The notes under the pieces: model-generated | Database searches by the model: none | Seen by the model: only the letters and a program-made list of their open reading frames with translations | What the model was told of the DNA's origin: nothing | Part shown: piece by piece, positions 34,256 through 43,413 of the stretch | Position numbering within the stretch: position 1 is the first letter of the stretch | Layout of the letters: each line of letters begins with the position of its first letter | Program-made: the position numbers and the translations under genes | Source: Herbinix sp. | Lineage (GTDB): Bacteria; Bacillota; Clostridia; Lachnospirales; Lachnospiraceae | Direction of reading: 5' to 3' | Assembly: GCA_029240245.1 (NCBI GenBank) | Contig: JARBTJ010000025.1 | Coordinates: 1-58,841, forward strand | DNA: 58,841 nt

Positions 34256-36223
34256 ATGAAGATTACTTTAAAAGATGGCTCTGTAAAAGAGTATGACAAA
34301 GCGATGACGATAATTGAAATCGCAGCTGACATCAGTGAAGGACTTGCCAGAATGGCATGTGCAGGTGAATTAAACGGTAAGGTGGTGGATCTGCGAACTC
34401 TCGTTGATAAGGACAGTGATTTAAATATATTAACCTTTAATGATAATGCAGGAAAAGCTGCATATCGCCATACGACCTCCCATGTGCTTGCACAGGCAGT
34501 GAAGCGTTTATACCCGAATGCGAAGCTTGCGATCGGGCCTTCTATTGATACCGGTTTTTATTATGATTTTGACTGTGAACCCTTAGACCGGGCAGCACTT
34601 GACGAGCTTGAAAAGGAAATGAAAAAAATTATTAAAGAGGGTGCTGAGCTAGTACGATTCACCCTTCCGAGAAAAGAAGCAATTGAATTAATGCAAGCGA
34701 AAGGTGAGTCCTATAAGGTTGAGTTAATTGAGGATTTACCGGAGGATGCAGAGCTTTCCTTCTATCAGCAGGGTGATTTTGTTGATTTATGTGCAGGACC
34801 TCATTTAATGAGTACAAAAGGAATTAAAGCAATTAAATTAATTTCATCGTCCGGTGCTTACTGGAGAGGTTCCGAAAAGAATAAAATGCTTACCAGAGTT
34901 TATGGTACGTCATATACGAAAAATGCGGAATTAGAGGAATACCTCGTGCATCTTGAGGATATCAAAAAACGTGATCATAACAAATTAGGCCGTGAAATGG
35001 AACTGTTTGCTACCGTTGATGTTATCGGACAGGGACTTCCGTTATTGATGCCCAAAGGTGCAAAGATGATACAGACCTTACAGAGATGGATCGAGGATGA
35101 AGAAGAACGCCGCGGCTACATGAGAACCAAGACTCCTCTGTTGGCGAAGAAGGATTTATATATTATTTCTGATCACTGGAATCATTATAAAGAAGGCATG
35201 TTTGTACTGGGTGATGAAAATGATGAAAATTCAGAAGTATTTGCACTTCGTCCCATGACCTGCCCATTCCAGTATTATGTATATAAACAGAGCCAGAAGA
35301 GTTATCGTGATCTTCCTTGCCGTTATGGTGAGACTTCAACCCTTTTCAGAAATGAAGATTCCGGTGAGATGCACGGTTTAACCAGAGTTAGGCAGTTCAC
35401 TATTTCCGAAGGACATCTGATCCTTACTCCGGAACAGGTGGAGGACGAATTTGCAGGCTGCTTAGAGCTCGCGATGTACTGTTTGAAAACCTTAGGTTTA
35501 GAAAATGATGTTACCTACCGTCTATCCAAATGGGACCCGAACAACAAAACCAAATATCTTGGTGATGAAGCCCAATGGGAAAAGATGCAGAACAAAATGC
35601 GTGAAATGTTAATGCATCTTGGTGTTACCTTTACGGAAGCTGATGGAGAAGCAGCCTTCTATGGTCCTAAGCTAGATATTCAGGCAAAGAATGTTTACGG
35701 CAAGGAAGACACCATGATTACGATCCAGCTGGATTTTGTTCTTGCAGAACGCTTTGATATGTTCTATATCGACGCGAATGGTGAGAAGAAGCGTCCTTAT
35801 ATCATTCATAGAACCAGTATGGGCTGCTATGAAAGAACGTTGGCTTGGTTAATTGAAAAATATGCCGGCTTGTTCCCGACTTGGTTGTGTCCGGAGCAGG
35901 TAAGGATTCTTCCGATCTCTGAAAAATATCATGAATATGCAAAATCCGTGAAGGAAGAACTAGCGAAAAACGGCGTTCTGGTTACGGTAGACGAAAGAGC
36001 TGAAAAAATCGGCTATAAAATCAGAGAAGCAAGACTAGACCGTATTCCTTATATGTTAGTGGTTGGACAGAAGGAAGAAGAGGATAAGGTAGTATCCGTA
36101 AGAAGCCGTTATCTTGGAGATGAAGGGCAAAAGCCTTTGGATACCTTCGTAAGTGATATCTGCAAGGAAATCAGGACAAAGGAAATTAGAAAGATCGAAG
36201 TAGTGGAAAACGAAAAGCAGTAA
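34256..36223 (+). CDS. thrS: Threonyl-tRNA synthetase
   Basis: A class II aminoacyl-tRNA synthetase that charges tRNA-Thr and edits mischarged serine. The 655-residue enzyme has the TGS domain (1-62), the editing domain (about 65-225; HTTSHVLAQAVKRLYP and the CAGPHL motif), the catalytic core (about 240-535; motif 2 LFRNEDSGEMHGLTRVRQF and the class II signature HRTSMGCYERTLAWLIEKYAG) and the anticodon-binding domain (from about 545; VRILPISEKYHEYAK). The ATG follows AAAGGAG. Expression is controlled by the T-box upstream, and a terminator follows. Confidence 0.97.
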   Translation: MKITLKDGSVKEYDKAMTIIEIAADISEGLARMACAGELNGKVVDLRTLVDKDSDLNILTFNDNAGKAAYRHTTSHVLAQAVKRLYPNAKLAIGPSIDTGFYYDFDCEPLDRAALDELEKEMKKIIKEGAELVRFTLPRKEAIELMQAKGESYKVELIEDLPEDAELSFYQQGDFVDLCAGPHLMSTKGIKAIKLISSSGAYWRGSEKNKMLTRVYGTSYTKNAELEEYLVHLEDIKKRDHNKLGREMELFATVDVIGQGLPLLMPKGAKMIQTLQRWIEDEEERRGYMRTKTPLLAKKDLYIISDHWNHYKEGMFVLGDENDENSEVFALRPMTCPFQYYVYKQSQKSYRDLPCRYGETSTLFRNEDSGEMHGLTRVRQFTISEGHLILTPEQVEDEFAGCLELAMYCLKTLGLENDVTYRLSKWDPNNKTKYLGDEAQWEKMQNKMREMLMHLGVTFTEADGEAAFYGPKLDIQAKNVYGKEDTMITIQLDFVLAERFDMFYIDANGEKKRPYIIHRTSMGCYERTLAWLIEKYAGLFPTWLCPEQVRILPISEKYHEYAKSVKEELAKNGVLVTVDERAEKIGYKIREARLDRIPYMLVVGQKEEEDKVVSVRSRYLGDEGQKPLDTFVSDICKEIRTKEIRKIEVVENEKQ

Positions 36224-36274
36224 CGGTCGTAGAGAAGCGATTTCAAATACTATATTAATGAATAACGGACTTAT

Positions 36275-36318
36275 AAAACCTCTGCTGGACAATTGCTGTT
36301 GTCTGGCAGAGGTTTTTA
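36275..36318 (+). terminator. thrS terminator
   Basis: AAACCTCTGC (36276-36285) pairs with GCAGAGGTTT (36306-36315), and TTT follows. Confidence 0.88.
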
Positions 36319-36350
36319 ATGAGAGGTGGATGAAATATATTTAAATCATA

Positions 36351-36380
36351 TTGACATTTCCGGTAATATCTGAGTATAAT
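36351..36380 (+). promoter_or_regulatory. metG promoter
   Basis: Consensus TTGACA (36351-36356), 18 bases, TATAAT (36375-36380). Confidence 0.75.
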
Positions 36381-36401
36381 ACAAAATAAATTATTTTAAA
36401 T

Positions 36402-36742
36402 GCTGTGAAAAGAAGAGTAAATGACCCACGCTTTTACAGAGAACCCCGTTGGCTGAGAAGGGGTGAAGTACAAGGTTGTTGAACATGGTCTTGGAGCTGC
36501 GTACCGAGAATTATCACAAATCTAATCTGCTGGAATGACTAAGGCATATGGATGGAGTGATAATTTAGGCTACGACGGGATCGCCCGTGATAGCGATAGA
36601 GTATCGGTGGATCATTTCCTACCCGTACTTGATAAGGCCCGCACTGCGAGGTGAGGGTGAATTTGGGGTGGTAACACGAAGCTTAGGCTCTCGTCCCCGA
36701 AAATCTGCGATAAGCATTTTTTCGGGAGGTGAGAGCTTTTTT
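36402..36742 (+). promoter_or_regulatory. T-box leader before metG
   Basis: The variant T-box motif GGGTGGTAACACG is at 36666-36678. A terminator follows, with GCTCTC and CCCCGAAAA (36687-36703) pairing with TTTTTCGGG and GAGAGC (36716-36736), then TTTTTT. Upstream stem I sequence includes ACAGAGA. A candidate Met specifier ATG lies at 36485-36487, but I could not fold stem I to confirm it. Charged state of tRNA-Met should control read-through into metG. Confidence 0.85.
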
Positions 36743-36966
36743 AGTTACGAGATTGCAGCGTGTTTAATCTTAACAAATTATGAATTACGAATTATGAAAT
36801 TTAAGAAATTCATGTTTATTGGTACGTAAGCAAGTGAGTATTTTTAAGCCTGTCTGATAATGCGAACGCACACAGGCGAACAATGTCTGCAAGCAGAGAT
36901 AAGAAATTCGCAAACGTGTTTCTTTCGGTTTCAATCTGTTACCACAAAAATGAAATGAGGGATTAT

Positions 36967-38598
36967 ATGATGAATATTTTAATTGGCGGAGCTTGGCCAT
37001 ATGCAAATGGCTCCCTCCATATCGGACACATTGCGGCACTATTACCCGGAGATATCCTTGCAAGATATCATAGAAGCAAAGGAGATGAGGTCTTTTATGT
37101 GTCCGGCAGTGATTGTCATGGGACTCCGATCACAATACGAGCCGTACAGGAGAATAAATCGCCGGGTGAAATCAGTGATTATTATCATAAGGAATTTATC
37201 GAGGTTTTTGCTAAGCTTGGTTTCAGTTATGATTTATATACCAAGACTTCCTCAAAGGAGCATAAGGAATTTGTCCGGGATTTCCATAGGAAAATGTATG
37301 AAAGTGACCTTATTTATGAAAAAACTGCTCCACAGGCCTTTTGTCCCGAATGCAAAAAAGTTTTGACGGATCGTTTGGTAGTAGGTGTTTGTCCGGTATG
37401 TAGCGAATTTACAAGAGGTGACCAGTGTGATGCTTGCGGCAGCGTCTTAGAACCGGAGTTAATCCTTGAGCCACTGTGTTCGGAGTGTAGAAGCAGTTTG
37501 GTATTTACGGAAAGTAAACAGCTCTATATTGCCTTATCAAGGTTAGAGAAGGAATTAACAGAATACCTCCTTAAGCATCCAAAATGGCGCAAGAATGCAA
37601 TAGCTTTCACTAAACGATACCTAGATGAGGGCTTAAAAGACCGAGCTATAACAAGGGATTTGGAATGGGGGATCGAGGTCCCTAAGGAAAGCTATGAAAA
37701 TAAAAAAATCTACATTTGGTCGGAGAATGTACTTGGATACCTTTCGGCAAGCCATTTGGCAGCAAAGGAAAGAGGAGTTTCGTTTACGGATTTATGGGGC
37801 GATTCCGGCAAGCATTATTATGTGCATGGTAAGGATAACATCCCGTTTCATACCATCATTCTACCGGCATTGCTTCTTGCACATGGAGAGCAGCTTCATC
37901 TACCGGACGAAATTGTATCAAGCGAATATGTAACACTGGAGGGTAAACGAATTTCCACCAGCCATAACTGGGCTATTTGGGCAAAGGATCTTGTGAATCG
38001 GTACCACCCGGATTCTTTACGGTATTTCTTTATTGCAAATGGGCCGGAGAAAAGAGACACGGACTTTTCCTGGAGAGAATTTGTGGAACGTAATAACAGT
38101 GAACTAGTTGGAGCTTACGGAAATTTTATCAACCGTACACTTGCATTTATCAATAAGTATTTTGAGGGAAAAGTTCCCGATGGTGTTATAGATACCACGC
38201 TTCAGGAAAAAATTAAAAAAGCTTTCGACAAGGTCGGTGAAAAAATCGAGCGGGTGCAGTTTAAGGAGGCACTGGAGTTGATCTTTGACCTGGTACGTTT
38301 TAGCAACAAATACTTTGACGAGAACGAACCCTGGAAAACCAGGCTAAGTGATATTGATAGATGCAACCACACCTTGTATCACTGTGTTCAACTAATCGGT
38401 AATCTGGCAGTTTTATTGCATCCGTTTTTACCATTTTCATCGGAAAAAGTATATGGATGGCTAAAGCTAAATCCCGAATGGAAGCCACAGTATCTGAATG
38501 CTGGCTTTACTTTACCTGAAATATCAATCCTTTTTGAACGAATTGATAAAGGGGTGATTGAAGAGGAATTGTATAAATTACATCAGAAGATGGAATAA
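36967..38598 (+). CDS. metG: Methionyl-tRNA synthetase, E. coli/archaeal-like form
   Basis: A class I synthetase charging tRNA-Met. The ATG at 36967 follows TGAGGG; a longer open frame from 36883 lacks a site. The 543-residue product begins MMNILIGGAWPYANGSLHIGHIAALLPGDI, containing the HIGH motif. It has an elaborate zinc region (CPECKKVLTDR, CPVCSEF, CDACGS, CSECRS), as in the E. coli-like enzymes. The KMSKS position reads GKRISTSHNW, so the two Lys are replaced by Arg and Thr. It lacks the C-terminal tRNA-binding EMAP-like domain found in many bacterial MetRS, so a second metG elsewhere is possible. It is controlled by a T-box. Confidence 0.93.
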   Translation: MMNILIGGAWPYANGSLHIGHIAALLPGDILARYHRSKGDEVFYVSGSDCHGTPITIRAVQENKSPGEISDYYHKEFIEVFAKLGFSYDLYTKTSSKEHKEFVRDFHRKMYESDLIYEKTAPQAFCPECKKVLTDRLVVGVCPVCSEFTRGDQCDACGSVLEPELILEPLCSECRSSLVFTESKQLYIALSRLEKELTEYLLKHPKWRKNAIAFTKRYLDEGLKDRAITRDLEWGIEVPKESYENKKIYIWSENVLGYLSASHLAAKERGVSFTDLWGDSGKHYYVHGKDNIPFHTIILPALLLAHGEQLHLPDEIVSSEYVTLEGKRISTSHNWAIWAKDLVNRYHPDSLRYFFIANGPEKRDTDFSWREFVERNNSELVGAYGNFINRTLAFINKYFEGKVPDGVIDTTLQEKIKKAFDKVGEKIERVQFKEALELIFDLVRFSNKYFDENEPWKTRLSDIDRCNHTLYHCVQLIGNLAVLLHPFLPFSSEKVYGWLKLNPEWKPQYLNAGFTLPEISILFERIDKGVIEEELYKLHQKME

Positions 38599-38677
38599 GA
38601 GTTGCATTTTTGAATCAAGGTGATTGCCATAGACCATAAAATACGGATTATACTCCGTAAATGTAAGCGTAGTTATC

Positions 38678-38707
38678 TTGACAAAATGTACCATGAAGTT
38701 ATATGAT
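38678..38707 (+). promoter_or_regulatory. Promoter of the O-acetylhomoserine sulfhydrylase gene
   Basis: Consensus TTGACA (38678-38683), 18 bases, TATGAT (38702-38707). No SAM riboswitch or T-box was recognised here. Confidence 0.65.
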
Positions 38708-38747
38708 TGCATAAAAATGATAAAACGGACAGGGAAGGATGGATTTT

Positions 38748-40022
38748 ATGAATAATTATCATATTGAAACGAAATGTATACAGGAGGGCTATCAGCCTAA
38801 GAATGGTGAAGCGAGGGTATTACCGATCTATCAGAGTACAACTTATAAATATGATTCGAGTGAACATGTGGGTAGATTGTTTGACTTAGCGGAGGAGGGC
38901 TTCTTCTATACGAGGCTTTCGAATCCCACCGTGGATTGTGTGGAAAAGAAAATAGCGGCTTTAGAGGGCGGAATCGGAGCTATGTGTACATCCTCCGGTC
39001 AGGCAGCCAGTTTAATTTCAGTCATTAATATCTGCAGTGCAGGTGATCATATGATTTCTGCTGCCACCATTTATGGCGGAACGGTGAATTTGTTTGCTGT
39101 CACCTTAAAAAGAATGGGCATTGAGGTTACTTTTGTAGATCCGGATGCTCCTCTAGAGGAACTTCAAAAAGCAGTGAGGGAAAATACAAAGCTGGTATTT
39201 ACAGAGACCATCTCAAATCCTGCGCTCGTGGTTGCTGATCTAGAAAAGTTTGCTACCCTTGCACATAGCAACAATATACCGTTATTTGTTGATAATACCT
39301 TTGCTACCCCGATCAACTGCAGACCGATTGAGTTCGGAGCTGATATTGTGGTTCATTCTACTTCAAAATACATGGATGGTCATGCAGTGGCCCTAGGCGG
39401 CGTTATTATTGACAGTGGTAATTTTAATTGGGATAATGGTAAATTCCCGGGCCTTTCGACCCCGGACGCATCCTATCACGGAATGGTTTATTCCAGAGAC
39501 TGCGGCAGAGCTGCATTCATCGTGAAGGCCAGGGTTCAGCTGATGCGTGATTTGGGTTCTGCTCCCTCACCGAATAATGCCTTCCTATTAAATATAGGTT
39601 TGGAGACACTTCATTTAAGAATGGAGCGTCATTGCAGCAATGCGCAGACGGTGGCAGAGCATCTATTGAATAATGATAAAATTGCCTGGGTGAACTATCC
39701 GGGGCTTCCGAATAATAAATATTATGACCTTGCTAATAAATATCTTCCGCAGGGTTCCTGCGGTGTCATCTCCTATGGCATCAAGGGTGGACGGGAAGCA
39801 GCAATTAAATACATGGATAGCCTGAAGTTAGCTGCAATTGTTGTTCATGTGGCTGATGCCCGGACCGGAGTTCTTCACCCTGCCAGTACGACCCACAGAC
39901 AGCTTACGGACCAACAATTGGTTGATTGTGGAATAACGCCCGATTTAATCCGTATGTCCATTGGTATTGAAAATGTCGATGACATTATTGCAGACATTGA
40001 GCAGGCACTTGCACAATTATAA
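38748..40022 (+). CDS. metY: O-acetylhomoserine sulfhydrylase (PLP-dependent)
   Basis: A Cys/Met-metabolism PLP enzyme making homocysteine from O-acetylhomoserine and sulfide. A methionine gamma-lyase is a less likely alternative. From the ATG at 38748, with GGAAGGATGG upstream, it has 424 residues; an ATG at 38739 overlaps that site. Family marks are YQSTTYKYDSSEHVGRLFD, FFYTRLSNPTVDCVEKKIAALEGG, ETISNPALVVADL, and the PLP lysine in VVHSTSKYMDGHAVALGG. The long insert around GNFNWDNGKFPGLSTPDASYHG is typical of MetY rather than MetB. It lies beside metG, consistent with a methionine theme. Confidence 0.9.
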   Translation: MNNYHIETKCIQEGYQPKNGEARVLPIYQSTTYKYDSSEHVGRLFDLAEEGFFYTRLSNPTVDCVEKKIAALEGGIGAMCTSSGQAASLISVINICSAGDHMISAATIYGGTVNLFAVTLKRMGIEVTFVDPDAPLEELQKAVRENTKLVFTETISNPALVVADLEKFATLAHSNNIPLFVDNTFATPINCRPIEFGADIVVHSTSKYMDGHAVALGGVIIDSGNFNWDNGKFPGLSTPDASYHGMVYSRDCGRAAFIVKARVQLMRDLGSAPSPNNAFLLNIGLETLHLRMERHCSNAQTVAEHLLNNDKIAWVNYPGLPNNKYYDLANKYLPQGSCGVISYGIKGGREAAIKYMDSLKLAAIVVHVADARTGVLHPASTTHRQLTDQQLVDCGITPDLIRMSIGIENVDDIIADIEQALAQL

Positions 40023-40275
40023 TTAAATGAGATAAATTTAAAGAAAACTACGTATTTTATATTCGTCAATCCGATGACAGATGTATACCTATATTAGTCA
40101 GTACAATGTGTGTGGCGTATCTATAATAATTTATTTACCGTAACCTCCTGTCAGGATACAGGCTATAATTTTCGGAGTTTTCTGTGATACTAAAAATCAC
40201 ACATTTTCGTGCATCAAATGTGGAGATGAAGTGTTTGACTTTATGTTATCCTTACTTTCGAAAGGAGGGAAGAAT

Positions 40276-41184
40276 ATGGATTGGCTACAAAGAATGAAAT
40301 TGGCAATGGATTATATTGAGGAGAACCTAAGTGATGAAATTGATTACGAGGTGGCAGCCAAAATGGCTTGCTGTTCCTCTTATCATTTTCAAAGAATGTT
40401 TGCCTTCATAACCGGTGTACCTTTATCGGAATATATCCGGAGAAGAAGACTTACTCTGGCCGCCTTTGAGCTTCAGAACAACGGCAATAAGGTTATTGAT
40501 GTGGCTTTGAAATATGGCTATAATTCACCCAATTCATTTGCACGTGCATTTACAATCATGCATGGTATCACACCCGGTATGGCAAGAAGCAAGGGTGTGG
40601 TACTCAAAGCCTATCCGCGTCTTTCCTTTCATATATCGATTAAAGGAGAGGTAGAGATGAACTACAGAATGGAAGAAAAAGAAGCATTTCGAGTATTTGG
40701 AACAGAGGGAACCTTTAGTGTCATTAACGGACAATGTTATAGGGATATCCCACAGTTCTGGCTTCGTTGCATTGAAAATGGTACTGCAGAACGAATCCTG
40801 AGGACAGCACAAGATAAGGGGGCTACGATTACAGGCGATATTTACGGAAACGAGGACCTGCTTCTTAGTGCGGCAATGTACGGTCATAATAGTGATGGTA
40901 CATTAAAATACATGATTTGTGCACCGGTATCCGGTAAAGAAGTACCAAAGGATTTTATTGTATTGGACGTACCGGCCTTTACCTGGGCGGTATTTCCTAC
41001 AGAAAAGCATCCCAGAGAACAGACTTGTGAAAGAATTCAATCGATCTGGCAGCGTATTTTTACGGAATGGTTTGCAACCTCCGATTTTGAGCATGCAGAT
41101 GGGCCGGAATTTGAGATGTATTATCATGCCGGCAAGGAGCAATTTATTTCCGAGGTATGGATACCGGTTGTGAAAAGAAAGTAA
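40276..41184 (+). CDS. AraC-family regulator with GyrI-like effector domain
   Basis: A 302-residue transcription factor. The ATG at 40276 follows AAAGGAGGG; the longer frame from 40231 runs through that site. The N-terminal 110 residues are the double helix-turn-helix AraC DNA-binding domain (DEIDYEVAAKMACCSSYHFQRMF, SEYIRRRRLTLAAFEL, VALKYGYNSPNSFARAF). The C-terminal half (from about 135) is a GyrI-like small-molecule domain. Such proteins sense drugs or small hydrophobic ligands and activate nearby genes; the target is unknown. A separate GyrI-like protein is encoded 1.2 kb downstream on the other strand. Confidence 0.9.
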   Translation: MDWLQRMKLAMDYIEENLSDEIDYEVAAKMACCSSYHFQRMFAFITGVPLSEYIRRRRLTLAAFELQNNGNKVIDVALKYGYNSPNSFARAFTIMHGITPGMARSKGVVLKAYPRLSFHISIKGEVEMNYRMEEKEAFRVFGTEGTFSVINGQCYRDIPQFWLRCIENGTAERILRTAQDKGATITGDIYGNEDLLLSAAMYGHNSDGTLKYMICAPVSGKEVPKDFIVLDVPAFTWAVFPTEKHPREQTCERIQSIWQRIFTEWFATSDFEHADGPEFEMYYHAGKEQFISEVWIPVVKRK

Positions 41185-41225
41185 AAAATTGAACGTATCA
41201 ATGATTCGACTTGAGGAATCGAACC

Positions 41226-41277
41226 AAAGGTGATAGAAAGCAAGCTGTACGGGTTTCTTGGGAGGCCACCTTTTTAT
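41226..41277 (+). terminator. Terminator after the AraC/GyrI gene
   Basis: AAAGGTG (41226-41232) pairs with CACCTTT (41267-41273), with an inner AGAAA/TTTCT stem, followed by TTATTG. Confidence 0.6.
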
Positions 41278-41311
41278 TGTGACTAAAAGAGTGTAGTGTA
41301 TTTTTCATGCG

Positions 41312-41336
41312 GGCCGGATTTTATATCCGGCCTTTG
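41312..41336. terminator. Hairpin between convergent genes
   Basis: GGCCGGAT (41312-41319) pairs perfectly with ATCCGGCC (41325-41332), followed by TTTGT. It could serve either strand. Confidence 0.5.
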
Positions 41337-41448
41337 TAAAATGTTTGCCAATTGTTGCATCCCGAAGATTATATGATAATCAAATGAATGAGAATGATGT
41401 CTCCAGGCAAGAGAGAGAATGGCTTTTTCATTTAATTACTTGTGTACC

Positions 41449-42339
41449 TTAGAACGGAAAGGTTATCTGCTCGTAATCATAAGGGCTTTTGTAAGCATGG
41501 ATAATGTCCTTCATTTTGTACAGGATTCCATGGCGGTCACATTCCTTTGTGAAAAGCTCCCAGAGTTCTTTCGCCCTTAGACTATTGCACTGATAAGATA
41601 AACCATAGGTATTACTATAGAACTGTTTCAGTTTTTGATCAGGAAATAGCTGATCAAGCTTTTGATAATAATATTCGCGCTGCCCATTGCGTAGGGACAG
41701 TCCAAAGAAAGGATAGATAAAACGGGCACCGCTTTCTTTTGCGAAACTGATGATTTCAAGTATGTTATGAGGGTCATCGGTAATCAAGGGCAGTATCGGC
41801 ATCATTAAAATTCCGGTGAATATACCGGCGTCGGTGAGCTTTTTCACTGCAGCAAGCCGCTTTGAGGATACACATACAGCAGGTTCGATCTTTTGACTTA
41901 TGTCATCATTGCAGGAGGTTACTGTGATCTTGCAGATCACGGGTGAATGCTCCTTGATGCGTGTTAGGATATCGATGTCTCTTACGATTAAATCGCTCTT
42001 AGTAGCAATACTGACTCCAAAATGATTACGATCGAGGAGACCAAGCGCTTGCCTGGTATACTCATAATGCTTCTCGAACGGATTATATGGATCACTCATA
42101 GAACCGGTGCCGATGACACCGGTTTTTGCTTTTTTACGCAGTTCCTCCCGAATGATTTCAATAGCATGCTCTTTGGAACGAACAGTATCAAAATCATCTA
42201 TTTGATAACAGTCACTTCGGCTGTCACAGTAGATGCAGCCATGGCAACAGCCCTTATAGATATTCATATTATAATCGGTTCCAAACCAGGAATCATCCTT
42301 TTTCCTGGTGATTATCGTTTTTGCTGGAATGGTATTCAT
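41449..42339 (-). CDS. Radical SAM protein, SPL-like (Rv2578c type)
   Basis: A 296-residue radical SAM enzyme. The cluster-binding cysteines are Cys31, Cys35 and Cys38 in KGCCHGCIYCD, a CxxxCxxC motif, and the SAM-binding glycine region is TGVIGTGSMSDPYNP. The rest (ATKSDLIVRDIDILTRI, GILMMPILPLITDD) resembles the spore photoproduct lyase-like family of unknown function. It overlaps the upstream GyrI-like gene by 4 bases (ATGA), so the two proteins are co-translated. It is unlikely to be true SplB, because it lacks the usual long SPL C-terminal part; the substrate is unknown. Confidence 0.88.
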   Translation of the reverse strand: MNTIPAKTIITRKKDDSWFGTDYNMNIYKGCCHGCIYCDSRSDCYQIDDFDTVRSKEHAIEIIREELRKKAKTGVIGTGSMSDPYNPFEKHYEYTRQALGLLDRNHFGVSIATKSDLIVRDIDILTRIKEHSPVICKITVTSCNDDISQKIEPAVCVSSKRLAAVKKLTDAGIFTGILMMPILPLITDDPHNILEIISFAKESGARFIYPFFGLSLRNGQREYYYQKLDQLFPDQKLKQFYSNTYGLSYQCNSLRAKELWELFTKECDRHGILYKMKDIIHAYKSPYDYEQITFPF

Positions 42340-42998
42340 GGAAATGCCCTTCTTACCGGATGCCTTATGATGGTCTTCATGTTTTCCGGTTTTGCTTTAC
42401 TGGGATCGGATAGATATATTTCATGGTGTCTGCGGATTTTTCCATCCGGCAGAACAGTGCTGATATCATTCGCATAACCCTGCTCTTTTATATAATTATC
42501 CACTTTTTCTACTGTCGCCGGTTCATTGTCATATGGGCCATGATGCATGATTTGAACGCATAAACCTTCGTTAAAAGTCTCCAGACGGGCCTTTGAAAGG
42601 TCAAGCTGAGGCTTTTTCTTTTTTGTCACCTCCAGAGCCCAATAAAACACCTCATCAGTTACAAATTCAGGCTGGCGCAGCATGGAGGTCCAGCAGAACT
42701 GATCTTTTTTTGAAATGTGATAATATTCATCTCCGGTTAACCACCATAAGCCCTCGAGCGGTGGTACAACATAATCGTAATAACCCTCCGGGGTAAAGCC
42801 GTTTCTTGGGCTCATTTTGATGGCATACGAGAAGGTATAGATTAACTCGACAGCCGAAGGATATTCCCCATCGGTATCATTTGGATTGCCTTTTCCGTCT
42901 ACCATAATAAATTTCATGGGTGGTATTAAAATCACAGTCGGTTCATTTTTAGGATTATAAATATCCTTCTCTTTCTTCTTAAAATCTATTTTTTCCAT
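42336..42998 (-). CDS. GyrI-like small-molecule-binding protein
   Basis: A 220-residue stand-alone GyrI-like (COG4832-type) protein. I chose the ATG at 42998, which follows AGGAGGAAATAGTG; the longer frame from 43076 runs into a MITE-A element. Visible family features are NEPTVILIPPMKFIMVDGKGNPND, then FSYAIKMSPRN, the YVVPPLEGLWW segment, and CVQIMHHGPYDNEPATVEKV. It is the first gene of a two-gene operon with the radical SAM protein. GyrI-like domains bind drugs or dyes and some hydrolyse cyanine-like compounds; the ligand here is unknown. Confidence 0.88.
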   Translation of the reverse strand: MEKIDFKKKEKDIYNPKNEPTVILIPPMKFIMVDGKGNPNDTDGEYPSAVELIYTFSYAIKMSPRNGFTPEGYYDYVVPPLEGLWWLTGDEYYHISKKDQFCWTSMLRQPEFVTDEVFYWALEVTKKKKPQLDLSKARLETFNEGLCVQIMHHGPYDNEPATVEKVDNYIKEQGYANDISTVLPDGKIRRHHEIYLSDPSKAKPENMKTIIRHPVRRAFP

Positions 42999-43413
42999 GA
43001 ACACTATTTCCTCCTTTTGTATTTTGATATAAAGGCGATTGCGAAACTCTAAATCAAAAACTATATTGTTTCGCAAACGCTATATTTTGATTTATGTAGA
43101 GAGGTATTATTATTTGCTTGTGCAAAGCACGGTGAAAATACTACGAAATAGTTTTATATATAATCATCATTTCAGTTCATTTTATCAAATGCAATATGAC
43201 AACACAATGTCATGTTTAAAAATAATATTTATTAATTTTTAAGATAAGTGCATTAAAAACTTATACGTCACTGTACAAACCGTGAAAGTATAAAAAAATT
43301 AATCCTTCGCATAATAAGAACGAAAGAATGCATTATGATAGGTCAATTTATCATTATATAACAGAATATATGACGATTTTATGATACTAGAAAATGAAAA
43401 GAGGAAAGCAATC
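42999..43413. other. Divergent intergenic region
   Basis: This AT-rich stretch separates the GyrI-like operon (leftward) from the ClpP-like gene (rightward). It holds the short MITE-A at 43034-43082. I see no convincing gene, terminator or riboswitch in the rest. Confidence 0.6.
43034..43082. mobile_element. MITE-A copy 5 (short internal-deletion form)
   Basis: GGCGATTGCGAAACTC is followed about 15 bases later by ACTATATTGTTTCGCAAACGC. These are the first and last 20 or so bases of the complete element joined together, so the middle is deleted. Near-direct repeats TATTTTGATATAAA (43020-43033) and TATTTTGATTTATG (43083-43096) flank it. Confidence 0.75.

Noticed and set aside
38642..38660. TACGGA-TCCGTA hairpin between metG and metY as a terminator
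   Set aside because: The stem is short and no U-tract follows; it may help, but support is too weak to list.
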